DNA of 64,000 bases from Astropecten irregularis (taxonomy: Eukaryota; Echinodermata; Asteroidea; Paxillosida; Astropectinidae), in NCBI GenBank assembly GCA_963971285.1, contig OZ020260.1:11194798-11258797 (forward strand). Reading direction: 5' to 3'. Within the stretch, counting starts at the first letter, position 1. Every line of letters begins with the position of its first letter. The notes beneath the pieces are model-generated. The model was not told where the DNA came from. It ran no database searches and was given only the letters and a program-made list of their open reading frames with translations. Below are positions 10,234 through 20,765 of the stretch, one piece after another. The translations under genes and the position numbers were made by a program.

Positions 10234-12829
10234 GAAAACAGTTTACAATAGCAAATAGAAAATAAAAAACATAAACATCCCAATAGAGAAAGAAATAAAC
10301 AAACAAATGAAGAAATAAACGAACAAACAAACAAATAAACAAACAAACATTAATGTTCACTTTTCCAGTTGAGTCTTTGATTGAAGTAAGGGTATTAAGA
10401 TCTTAAATTGGAGGGAATAAAAGGTACATTTAACTCAAAAAAGTTACACATCATTTTGTGTCACACCGTTAAATAAAAATGTAAGGCAGGCATGGTTCTC
10501 CCTGAAACGGCTAGTAAAAGTTCACCAGGGAAAAAAAAAAAAAAAAGCCGCCACACCTCACTTAACCCCCCCCCCCCTCCCTCAGGTCACGTGGCTATGA
10601 TGTTTAATATCCATAACGTCATCTGTATACATTGTGCTTAAACAAACTGAAAAGATAACAACAAAAAGCAGAGTCCGAAAAAAGAGAGATAAAAACAACC
10701 AAAACAACAAAACAAAACAAGAACACCGGCTGCATGCGGGTATCGCTGAGGAGCCACGCCGGGGCGAGGGGGACGTCCCGACCAGCCCCGGCCCGGTCGA
10801 GACAAGCGGTACATACCCTCGACCTTCCCCCACAACAACCCCCTACAAAACACCCCCACGTCATTGAGGCGGACAGGTTCAGTCACAAAAAAAAAAAGCC
10901 GGGAAGGGGGGGGGGGGGGTCCTTCGCTTCCCCGTGAATAGAAGGGGACAAGCAGCTGCTCGCGTGCCAGCTCGTGGCAGGGGGACGGGCCAAGGCTCAT
11001 CCCCCATCCCCCTGGTCTATTGTTAAAAGAACCCCCTTCTTGTCAGTTGAACATGATGAACGATAAGCGAATTGCCTCGTACAAATCATACGGTATTTTA
11101 TTTTGTATTGAGCGATACCGTTTGTTTCCTGATACACGGCGAACAGCCATCGCATCAATGCATGATTCTATAAATACACATACGCACGCGCACCCCAGTA
11201 TGCCGAATCAAAGAAAGGGGGTTACACAAAAAGGGGAAAATGGATAAGGTTGATGTTAAAGTCGAACACCGGCTAAATAATGGGTTTTTTTTTACTCACA
11301 GCAGCTCCAGTTGCTGGAGCACATAGCCCCAGGCCTCGGCGCGCCGATGTCGGTTACCGATCGCTATCACTTCTGGGCGGAAAAAGTGAAATTGCTCTTA
11401 GTTTTTTTTTGACAATTTCTGCTGATGTGGAACTAATGTCCCTTTTTCTTTTAGGAATAAGCTCAAACTGAGCCCACGGTAGTTTATTTCAAAAGTCAGT
11501 TTCAGTAGCCAGTCTCATTTTTGAGTTTGATGAATAATATGGTGTTTTTTTAATGATATACGTAGGCCCGCTCACCAAGTGTCATACTTGGACACCGCCC
11601 TTAGGCGAGATCATAAACTAATGGGTGTACATTTCGATGAAAGTTACGATAAATTCGGAGTGATTTATTACTTTTGTTGTGGGCCTTGTAGTCTGTCCAT
11701 GTAGATTATCCATGATTCTATTCAGTCCCTGTCGCCATCTTTTGTCAAATACCCGCATTCCTACTTACAAACTGTATCATTACACAGTTTATAGGCCGGC
11801 CTGAAACTCACAAAAAAAAAACCCCGAAGTTGTCATGATGAGATGCTAAGATGCAGAGGGCGCACTTATACGGCTTCTTTGAACTTTCTTTAATAGATCA
11901 TGGGGGGATAGGGGTGCTCCCAAGTAAATAGTCCCAAAATCCGTCCGCCGCGCTCATTAATAAAAGTTAAACACTCAATATATTTTAAAAAAGACTTCTG
12001 AGAGCTATAAAAATGAGGGATTGAAGAAATATGGCACTGGACCTCCTGCCTGGACTCTGAGCTTCCATTTGTGACCATTTTGTGATGCAATTGGTGAGAA
12101 AGTGGGTCTATTTCAGCCGCTTTGCAGAAGGATGTTTTCTTGAAAATGGCTTCTTTGACTGGAGTGATCCATACCTTGTTTTAGGGGTGGTCAGCTGAGT
12201 ATATCTCAAAAATTCAATGGTCAACTCACCATAAAATGAACAGAAAATGAAAGGTGAAATGTTCATCATAATTTTTCTGTGCAACTTGAACAACTGTGAG
12301 AGTTCTGTTTATTTTTAAATGATTTTTGAAGTATAGGCCTAAGGATTTATCACTGTTGTCTATTGGAGTTTATTTACTTGGGTGCAACCACGCATATGGA
12401 ACATCATCCCATATAATCTTCAACAACATACCGGTTCCTTGTCCTCGTTCAAATCAAATTTTAAAAACCCACCTTATCAATAAATCTTTATCTTAGTTGA
12501 TGATGCATCTTTAGTATCTTAGTACCTAGTTCAGTAGATTTGTCCATCATATTGTTTCGTTGTTTATAGCTTTATTCATGTGTAATTGTTTGTAGCTGCA
12601 TTTAAGGCTTTGTTCTTTGTTATTGTTTTTGTAATTGTTATTTTGTTTTCGTTCTTTGTTTTGTGCGCCACGAGTGTCTTTAGACAGATGTCTTTGACGG
12701 GGATTCTGAGTGCACAGACATGAATTGACTTGGCCAAATATATAAATCGCTAGATAGTAAAGGACGCCCTCACAGCCTGAGTGAGCCAAACTAACTTCAG
12801 AAACTTCGAACAAAGAATCCAAGGGCCAA
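10234..12829. other. No recognisable gene; simple-sequence runs
   Basis: An (AAAC)n-like tract lies at 10260-10350, homopolymer A, C and G runs at about 10530, 10567 and 10905, and a GC-richer stretch at 10730-10860. No splice-bounded exon or recognised repeat was found. Confidence 0.5.
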
Positions 12830-12833
12830 AAGC

Positions 12834-13063
12834 CGGGCTCCGGCTCAGGCTCCGACTTTGCCTCAGTAATCCATATGCTGAAAATATAGGTTGTGCTTTT
12901 TCATTAAAGCCGAAGCTTTTATAGTTTTCGTTTTCAAAGCAGAGAATCTACTTCCGAACCGCAGGCAAAAGCCTCTATTTTGATAACCGTAATAATTATT
13001 AGAATGAATTCACGAAATGAAGGTGGAGCCTGAGCCCGAGCCCGAGCCGAGCTTTGAGTAAGG
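12834..13063. mobile_element. GGCTCN-type foldback element, copy 2
   Basis: The left end is GGGCTCCGGCTCAGGCTCC and the right end GGAGCCTGAGCCCGAGCCC, complementary hexamer runs. The body contains ATAGGTTGTGCTTTTTC, GAATCTACTTCCGAACCGCA and AGCCTCTATTTTGATAACCG as in the other copies. Confidence 0.8.
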
Positions 13064-13211
13064 CCCAAGCTGTACGCGTTAATAGCATGGTGATATAAAG
13101 TTACTGTGATGCGATAACCACGGTGTCGTTCTGTCTCTCCACCAATTTGCCACTTACACTTTGCCATTGCAACGTCTTGGGAAATCAGTGTAACTGTTTC
13201 TGCTATCCTAT

Positions 13212-13360
13212 AGGGTCGAATCCACGAAGTCCTATAAGATCGATCGTAACTCGAGTTACGAAAGATAACCCATCGTATCCTATGTAGGGCTGCAATGCAT
13301 CACAAGTCCTATACGATTGGTAGTAAGTTACGATGAGTTTGGTGAAATCAATCCCTGGGG
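13212..13360. mobile_element. Foldback element family D (GGGTCGATTTCAC ends), copy 1
   Basis: Left end AGGGTCGAATCCACGAAGTC, right end GTTTGGTGAAATCAATCCC. The interior carries the self-complementary block GATCGATCGTAACTCGAGTT and the motif GGGCTGCAATGCATCA. Related copies are at 29086, 46397 and 52062-52279. Confidence 0.8.
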
Positions 13361-13466
13361 TCCGCGATTTCACTATAACCATTTGCGATCATTGCTATAA
13401 TACGCCAAGTACCATGGATTTTGGCTTTAGTGATGATCGCAAAGCGTAAGTGAAATCGGCCCCTGG
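13357..13466. mobile_element. Second small foldback abutting family D
   Basis: It begins GGGGTCCGCGATTTCACT and ends AGTGAAATCGGCCCCT, with inner complementary TTTGCGATCAT and ATGATCGCAAA. It directly follows the family D copy and shares a few G residues at the junction, suggesting an insertion at, or recombination between, similar ends. Confidence 0.75.
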
Positions 13467-13470
13467 ACAC

Positions 13471-16400
13471 GTTCACTATGTGAAACTGTGCCCCATCCAC
13501 CCTTCGTAACGAATGACATGTCACTTCATTTCAAATTGCTACTACATCATCATTTGAGTGTGAAAATTGTATTTGGTTGCCTAAGGGTTTCGCCATGTTA
13601 AACGTGCGCCGTATTTGTGTCATTTCTATGTCAGTGCGGCCGGTCTTTTGTGACATATTTACCCGCTGCGTATCCGACCTTACACCCATCAATATCTGAA
13701 ATATCTCCATAACATGGAGATACTACATCAACTACATCAACCAAAAAAGGGATCGCTTATCTTTATGTTTGCTTAAAAATACTAATAAATCGATAAAATA
13801 AGGGATACAATATTCCTGTATATCCTATACTTTCTATCAATACAACATAAGATGACATTCTACCACCAATTGGCGATATTAATTTTGGAGAAAACAACTT
13901 CAAAACAAAGACATAATCAATTGTTCCTTTAAAAATATGAGAGCCTGTCTTCTTATTGTCTTTCCCCCTTTTCCCTGACGTCCTGCAATCCCTTTGTTTT
14001 AGAATCCCTGTCCCTGCGCTCGCACCTGTTTCTAAGCAATGAGTAAATTCCAATCAGGCGGTAACCAGTTCGGCCCGGCCAAAAAAAAATCCTCCTTATC
14101 GGACAAAGTCTATACCCTTTGAGTTTTCCAGTTTAATAATGTATAAAGCCAGAGAAAGCACAACAACTTATCTTAAATTTGCCGAGACGTGTGTGAAACG
14201 AACGTCTGTTGGGCCTGCTCGGTATTCTACCGGCATATATAATTATTAATCATATACCTTCTCCCTATACCCCTTTCCCCGTTTATAACCAATGACATTC
14301 GGAGATGTGTATAGCCTATAATTAATAGCGTGGATAGAACAGAGACGCCATGAACAAGCCTGGAACTGTTTGACCGTAGTTTACCGAGGCAGGACCGGGG
14401 AGGAACGCGTCCCCCAAGCCCCCTCGCTCTCGGACTCCCAGTCTAACCCCTCCCCCTACCATATCTGAAGAATGGACACATTCTTCCATTGTGTTCATGG
14501 ATTATGTTTGCATTGTTAACAGATAGCGTGGCTTTATTATTAGTCTATACGGAATTGTTTTCCCCAGAAGTAAAGAGTACGTGAGATACGAACAATTTAG
14601 ATTCACTTTATTCGATAGGAGTAGGTCTAGCAGTAGGATTAAGTCTCCAATAAAATTTCATGAAAATTGAAATCATAATTTTGATGGATAAATAAAAACA
14701 ATGGACACAAAAGAGAAGAAGTTGGCCTCAAAATTACATGATGTCAAATTATTGACAGTGGTAAAACAACTGTAAGAAAATATTGAAGAGAACACGTAAT
14801 AATTTACGACAAGAAATAATTGCAAATTGGTAATATTTCAAAATAATAATTACGAGTATGGGTATAATTACGTACAAAGGTCATGACCTCTGACCCTGAC
14901 CTCAACCAGACCTCATTCCATTCTCGGACATGTGAAAGGGCGCCACCGTGCGTCTCTATACGAGTGTCAATTCTTCACAAACTCATGATCGAGCAACTGC
15001 TTTTCTTTCTTTTTCTTTATTGAGATGAGCCTCAAGTTTCGAACAAGATCTCTTATGGGTGAATCGTCTCAACGGGGCTCAAAGAACGCTGACGGTTTCT
15101 CAAATAGGTATCATCAATTTAGAAAACGAGATTTCCCGACAATTAGGGCACAAAACGAGGAAATTACAAATACAGACTCAAAATTGACAAAACGTCTTAT
15201 TTACAAGGAACTGTGGTTGAGAACTGAGGCCTATGTTTGATGAAGGTACGGTATTATAGAGTCATATCGGGAGAAGAAGAACCCTGAAATATCGGAGGGG
15301 AATCAGGTCTTTTTTTCTGATTCGGACATCATGGCATTATTCAGACTTGTGTTTTTTGAAACCAAATAATAATCTGTGATTTGGACTCTACGAGTGCACG
15401 AAACAGACTCGGACACTTGGCGGATCGGTAGGGGTACAATTACAGGAATAATTTTGGCACCAATTCGTTGTTTGCTAGGACAAAACAAAGACCGAGAGAA
15501 GGGAAGAGAAAGAAACTTATCAGTGTTTGCCAAACATGCACTTGAAAACTAGATATAAAGACATATAAGTGTTTGTTTTTGCCTGTTTGACACGCTGGGC
15601 CAATGGGAGCGCACCTGCCCGGCCGTGTCTGATGCTAGGAGTTTTAGTTTGAGTCGAACCAGGTTGAGTGGGTTAGTATTGGGTATTGGGCCTGTCAGTG
15701 GTGTGTATGTAGCTATAGGTCTGAGCTGCCAGGCACGCCTGAGTAGTAAAGGGACGCGCCCCTACATATACAATCACCCCCTTTTTTGTAGAAACGCCTC
15801 GCCCATATCACACCGATTTGTGGCCAAGCTTAGCGGGTAGCGCCACCCCGGGTTTTCCTCTTCTTTAGTGTGCCACGAGGAGGTAGCCAGCATCATGACC
15901 CGCTCACAATGAGGCCAGTTTTCGCCCGGATGCGCCAATTCTTCTCGCCCCGTCACTGTGGCTCGGTCGCTTGCCGACCGGCGTTCTGCAGCTGCCCAGA
16001 ATCGCCACAAATAATGCAGAAACATCCATAAAATGGTCGGGATTTTTTGTCCGGGCCCAATGAAGTCGAAGCAGGCACGCGCGGCGCGTCTTCCGCTCCG
16101 GTGGGGTTGCTTTGTGGCTGTGCCAGCGGCGGTTGGACCACGGGCGGCCCCGGTCCGTCTTTGTTTGTTCGCGTGGCTCTCGTGCGTCAGCACGAGAAGG
16201 AAACACAATTCCTAGATTGTCGGCAAATTGCACCATTAAACACAAGGTGAAGGGGGATGGGAGGAGCAATGACGGACTTCTCCTATCAAACCTTCCTTAA
16301 CTGTCACAAACTAACAAGCCGTGAGAGGTGGGGGTTGTCAAACAGGCCTCCTGCACGGGTAGAAATGGCAGTGTGAATACCATGCATGCAAGGGCCCTTA

Positions 16401-18430
16401 ATACCCCAGCTTCCATGTAATCCCGATGCCCCGTGTCATGGTGCTTCAAGCGAAAACAAGGGAAAACCTACTCACGTGCCGTATTATACACACTAACACA
16501 CCCCACCTATAAAGATACACACGGTGTAGGTGAGCCACAAAATAGCCCTTCTCAATGGATTCACATCGGTATAGGCCAAGGCCTATACGACGCACGTGAA
16601 GCGACTAACAAAACCATGTGGCCTAGTTCAACCGATCAATTATCTTTTCATCGAATCAATATTTACAATTTACAAACAACCCAAATATTCACAAGAGAAC
16701 CAAAAATCAAAGTGCATAATTACGAAAAGAAACTCACAATTAGGGAAAAAATGGGAATTTTTTTTAGCATAAAATTATCTTATCATAACAATAAGTCTCA
16801 TGCACAGACTACCGGGATGGCACTCAGACGCATCCCCGTACAGACACTGGTCACAGACAAACCGCAGACCCCCATAACAGACCCACCACCGTACCCATGC
16901 AAGCTACATGTATACGCTTTAATACATGTTTTTATACCACAGACACTGCAGTTTAACTTTTATACCTCCGAGCGCGGTTGCTTTTTACGGCTCGCACGTG
17001 GCCCCAGCCACAGACACCACGGGGAACGGACCCCTTCCCAATGCCGCGGCACGCTTAACACGCGACACGCGCAAGCACCGTAGATAAACCAAATCACGTG
17101 ACGCATGTTATCAGTATTTGCCCTCTTGTGTGCTGCAGATAATAATAATACTGATATGACTCCGTATTAAGAAGGCACGGGGAGAAATATTGTTAACTTT
17201 GAAAAAAAAAATAGGGAGCAGCCCGCCGTTCTGAGCAAAGTCCAGCCTAAGAACGGTGTTACTTCCCGGTCAGACAAATCACACGGATCTACAAGTTGGG
17301 ACAAATACGGAGAGAGGTAACTTATCAGTGCCTGATAACGGAATACAGTGAACACACATACAGGGTATAGACCTCAGTACCCACGACAGCTGCAAAGGTA
17401 CCCATGAATGGTTTGGTATGCCGTTTATAATCCACACAGACAGCGAAACAATACTAGCACAAAGGCACTCCAAGATTGCACATAAAATGAACCAAATTTA
17501 GATGTTATGATTTGTGGGGGAAAGACCCAGTGCCAGACCGCAGTCTTTTATACAATCACATCGCAAAATGATCTAGAAAACGATTTCATATCACGAATAA
17601 GGTCTACATTTGTAAAATAACAACAATAACACACTGGGAAAGTAGCCTGTTTCGACAACTCTGATTTGTACAAAGATGTCATTGAAATATCATGACAATG
17701 TCACTGAAGGATATTAGGCCTAAACAATTATTAACTTCAACCATTACAAACCGAAAAACGGTGATGAGACAATAAATGACACTAATAATGAGTGTCTGTT
17801 GTTTAAAGATGACAATGGCCATATACATAATCAAACGATGCTGATTAGCGACACTAGTGACAGTAAATGACAAGTTACGTAGCAGACACTTGGCGAACCA
17901 CGACATCTCACGACAACCGTCAGTAAAAAAAACACACGACCGTGACACCCTGGTGACCACGACAGCAACAATAGACAACAGCAGAACCAGTAACAACAGC
18001 ATCATCGCAACAGCACTTGACACTCACAATCAACAGGGGAAATACCAACGACAAACAGCTACGACTACGACATCACATCACAACACGACAACATTCGAGC
18101 GACACCTGTAAAGTCACATTTCAAACAGCAGCCTTCACCTTCGCGTTTCAGAGTCAATAATTCACAGTATCACTTTATCTATTCCAAGTTGAAGGAATTA
18201 TCCCAAATCTTATCAGATTCTTTTCGATAACATTCAGGGTCACTGGCCACGCGCCATGCATACAAAACGCGTGATTTGGAGCTTCATGTGCTAATTTCCG
18301 TACCTGCACATTTTTTAAATTAAGGCCGTGCAAGATATCAATTTTTCGATATTTACATTATCAATCCTACAGCATGATGCCACCCATCACATGAACCTAC
18401 CATCAGACCCTGCTAGCCAGTTGACAGTTT
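13471..18430. other. Long stretch without a recognisable gene
   Basis: About 5 kb. GC content rises around 15900-16200, where overlapping open frames occur on both strands, and around 16950-17070. None has a recognised domain, and no flanking splice sites give a convincing exon. No shared repeats were noticed here. Confidence 0.5.
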
Positions 18431-18434
18431 CATT

Positions 18435-18545
18435 TTGTGCCCACGAACAATACCACTGCCAATCTGTGCCCCTATAGCAGGAATCGAACCTGGACCACGC
18501 TGGTGAGAGGCGAGTGCTTTACACACGAGCCACTCTTACCAACAA
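18435..18545 (-). mobile_element. tRNA-derived SINE fragment or tRNA pseudogene
   Basis: The reverse strand has an exact B box (GGTTCGATTCC, on + GGAATCGAACC at 18480-18490). Upstream of it is GTGGCTCGTGTGTAAAGCAC in A-box position, then CTCGCCTCTCACC. It does not close into a tRNA cloverleaf with an acceptor stem, so I call it SINE-like. Confidence 0.5.
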
Positions 18546-19020
18546 TAATGGTGGAAAAAGAAAGAAACACCAAATACCATGCGCGTAAATGCATACAATC
18601 ATGTAGGCCTACACGAACATGTACTACCAAATTGGATCTGTGGAAACACACGCACATACACACTGGCAATCTAGTCAATCATTAGGCTTATAATACTTTA
18701 AATAATTTAATGTAGTTGCACACGAATTTGAATTTGAAAGATGTAATGAGATTGCGTTTACATGTAGTTAAATCGATCTTTGAAAAAATATAAAATGATT
18801 GGAACACATTTAAGACCAAAACAAAACCAAAACGCGAGCACAGTTAAAACAAATTTGCACCTAAAGGGACACACCTGTAAAGCAAAGACGAAACAAAGGT
18901 AAAAAATCAAACACTCAACAACAATCAACACTCAATGTGACCGATGCAAGAGTTTTATCAGATGAATATCAATATGCAAGATTATTGTGCAAGAACGTCT
19001 ACTTTGGGAAACCATGGTTT

Positions 19021-19385
19021 AAAGGTAGTATCATTTTTGTCAAAGAAATACAGATTTATGGACAAAAAATAATATCAAGGAAGATACAGTAAAGGTAATC
19101 TGTAAAAATTTCAGTCCCGTACGTTGCCCACTTTTTGAGAAAACAGCGAAAAACGGCCACAGTATTTCTTAAGTGTTTTTCTCTTTTATTTTTGATCTGT
19201 TAAAAGATCAAAAAGATTTTCGGTCGTTGTTTTACTAATTTCTGGATAAATACACCATTTCAGGCGGAAAAATTTTAACGGTATGTTTCTACCAGCACCA
19301 TCTTCATACCCTGTAAGTTTTACGTAAATCTGTGAACATTTCTGTTTTGGTTCTTGGTTTCTTACTAAAGTATGATACAACCTTT
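19021..19385 (-). mobile_element. Family A TTAA element, copy 3
   Basis: Opposite orientation to copy 1: it starts TTTAAAGGTAGTATCATTTT and ends AAAGTATGATACAACCTTTA. It lies about 1 kb upstream of the gfi1 promoter. Confidence 0.85.
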
Positions 19386-19599
19386 ACAAAACTCTGAGTT
19401 ATAGGGCAACATCTTTTTAGCTAGAAAGATTTGAGGCTTTTTAGCTCATTTTTTTTAACCGTTTAACGTCCGAACTTACAGCCCTTGGCAACTTGTCAGT
19501 GAACAGCCGATCAGCTCGGGTTTAACATCGCGTTATTGGATTAGTATAACTGATATGGAATAAATTTGTCATTATCTAAGCCGGCGGGCAAACTAGCCT

Positions 19600-19770
19600 C
19601 AATGATCCCCCACTGATGCTGTCAATCACAGGCACGCTCCTCGGTCTTACGGCCAATCAGGAATGGGCGTTCCGGTCCATTGCCGACCCGGCCTCCCCGA
19701 TTGGTCAGCCCGAGACCGCTTAATTAGCACACGTCACACAGACACCTGTCAGATTGACGCATGCGCCGTG
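19600..19770 (+). promoter_or_regulatory. Candidate upstream promoter region of gfi1
   Basis: A GC-richer block standing out from its AT-rich surroundings. It holds two CCAAT-type motifs on opposite strands (GGCCAATCAGG at about 19650 and GATTGGTCA at about 19700), an E-box (CACCTG near 19743) and AATCACAG at 19624-19631. The last resembles the core of the published GFI1 consensus (TAAATCAC-A/T-GCA). It lies about 0.65-0.8 kb upstream of the predicted start site. Function is inferred from motifs only. Confidence 0.4.
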
Positions 19771-20382
19771 CGGCCAGCTCCCCTCCGTCAAAGTCCAATC
19801 GTTGAATTCAGCGTGTGTAATGAGTGGTGTTAATATAATATCCGCAACCACTGGGCCGATGTTTCAATCCATTCACCAGTTGGAGCTATGAATGCATCCC
19901 CACGGCGCATGCTCTATTCACGCTCGAATTCCCCCACCGTATCAATCCCCCCTTTTCTAAAAGCTGGAATACACAAGAAAAAGAAAAAAACCCGCGTCTT
20001 TTGTTAGCGTTTCATGACAACCTCATCTCGTTTAAGTCTACTTTGTACACGTGGAGTCGCTAGGTTTTCATATGTTTGTGTATATTAATGGAAGTTCTCT
20101 TGAAGTGCGTGCGTATAGTGCGGTGATGTGCGTGCGTGCTTGTCAGTCAGTCAGTGCAGGCAGATTCACGGTGAGCAGAGGGCGGACGCGTCTGCAATAC
20201 AAGTGGCTTATATGCACGCAATTTGCATAATCGCAAACTCAGCTTATACCTACCCATCCAATAGCCCAAGCACTGACTGTATCAAGTAAAAGAGTCTGAT
20301 TTGACAAGCAGCACGTCAGCGTATCATAGCCTCTCTGATCAGCTCTGACCACTGGTTGTGGGGAGACATGTACTCCAGTCGC

Positions 20383-20419
20383 TATTTATTCTAAGCAACT
20401 TAAGAAGTGGAGTCAGCTT
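20383..20419 (+). promoter_or_regulatory. Candidate core promoter of gfi1 (TATA-like box and initiator)
   Basis: TATTTATT at 20383-20390 lies 32 nt before the A (20415) of an initiator-like TCAGCTT (20413-20419). A DPE-like GGACAT follows at +29. Transcription from 20415 would give a 230-nt 5' UTR with no ATG before the SNAG start codon at 20645, which is what a strict N-terminal SNAG motif needs. Confidence 0.45.
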
Positions 20420-20644
20420 GTAGTCCAGACATCACTCTGACAGGACATCGTCAGCTGAAGTGAACTCGCTTCCAATTTAAGACGCCCTGTACTAACACTC
20501 TGTAGCCTACATCAATATTACGCTGGTTTCGTTGCGTCGTTCCTGCGAGTGCAATCGAGTTGGCCAGCACCTGGACACTACTTGCCTGTACTCTTTGAGG
20601 AGAAACTTCGACCAATTTGGGAAAAGACGTCTCCGGACTTCAAG
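20415..20644 (+). other. gfi1: Predicted gfi1 5' UTR
   Basis: From the predicted initiator to the start codon there is no upstream ATG in any frame. The reading frame stays open upstream to 20549 but only through non-ATG codons, so I do not extend the protein. The start context is CAAG-ATG-C, with A at -3. Confidence 0.45.
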
Positions 20645-20765
20645 ATGCCCAGGTCCTTCTTAGTGAAAGCCAAGGGGAAGAAGATCAGCTATGCCCCGGC
20701 GATCAGCATGGACGCAGAGGCCAGGATGGTTAGCGCTTTCACCCCGGTGACTCCCAGGAAAAAAG
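20645..20765 (+). CDS. gfi1: gfi1 coding exon 1: SNAG repression domain
   Basis: First coding exon of a GFI1-family zinc-finger repressor (residues 1-40 plus the first base of codon 41). The protein begins MPRSFLVKAKGKK, the SNAG motif. In known GFI1/Snail proteins this motif must sit at the very N-terminus, where Pro2 and Lys8 are key for binding the LSD1-CoREST demethylase complex by mimicking the histone H3 tail. The ATG is the first in the predicted transcript. The exon ends AAG|GTGAGT, a strong phase-1 donor. The rest of the exon (SYAPAISMDAEARMV) is less conserved. Drosophila Senseless lacks this motif, so its presence sides with the vertebrate-type architecture. I am very sure of the family; the exact 5' limit of the exon is unverified. 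Confidence 0.93.

Noticed and set aside
16433..17083. 216-codon open frame on +
   Set aside because: No domain, mixed composition, no splice or promoter context, and no sign of codon bias like that of the gfi1 exons.
20549..20644. N-terminal extension of gfi1 exon 1
   Set aside because: It would need a GTG start; the first ATG is at 20645, and the SNAG motif must be N-terminal.
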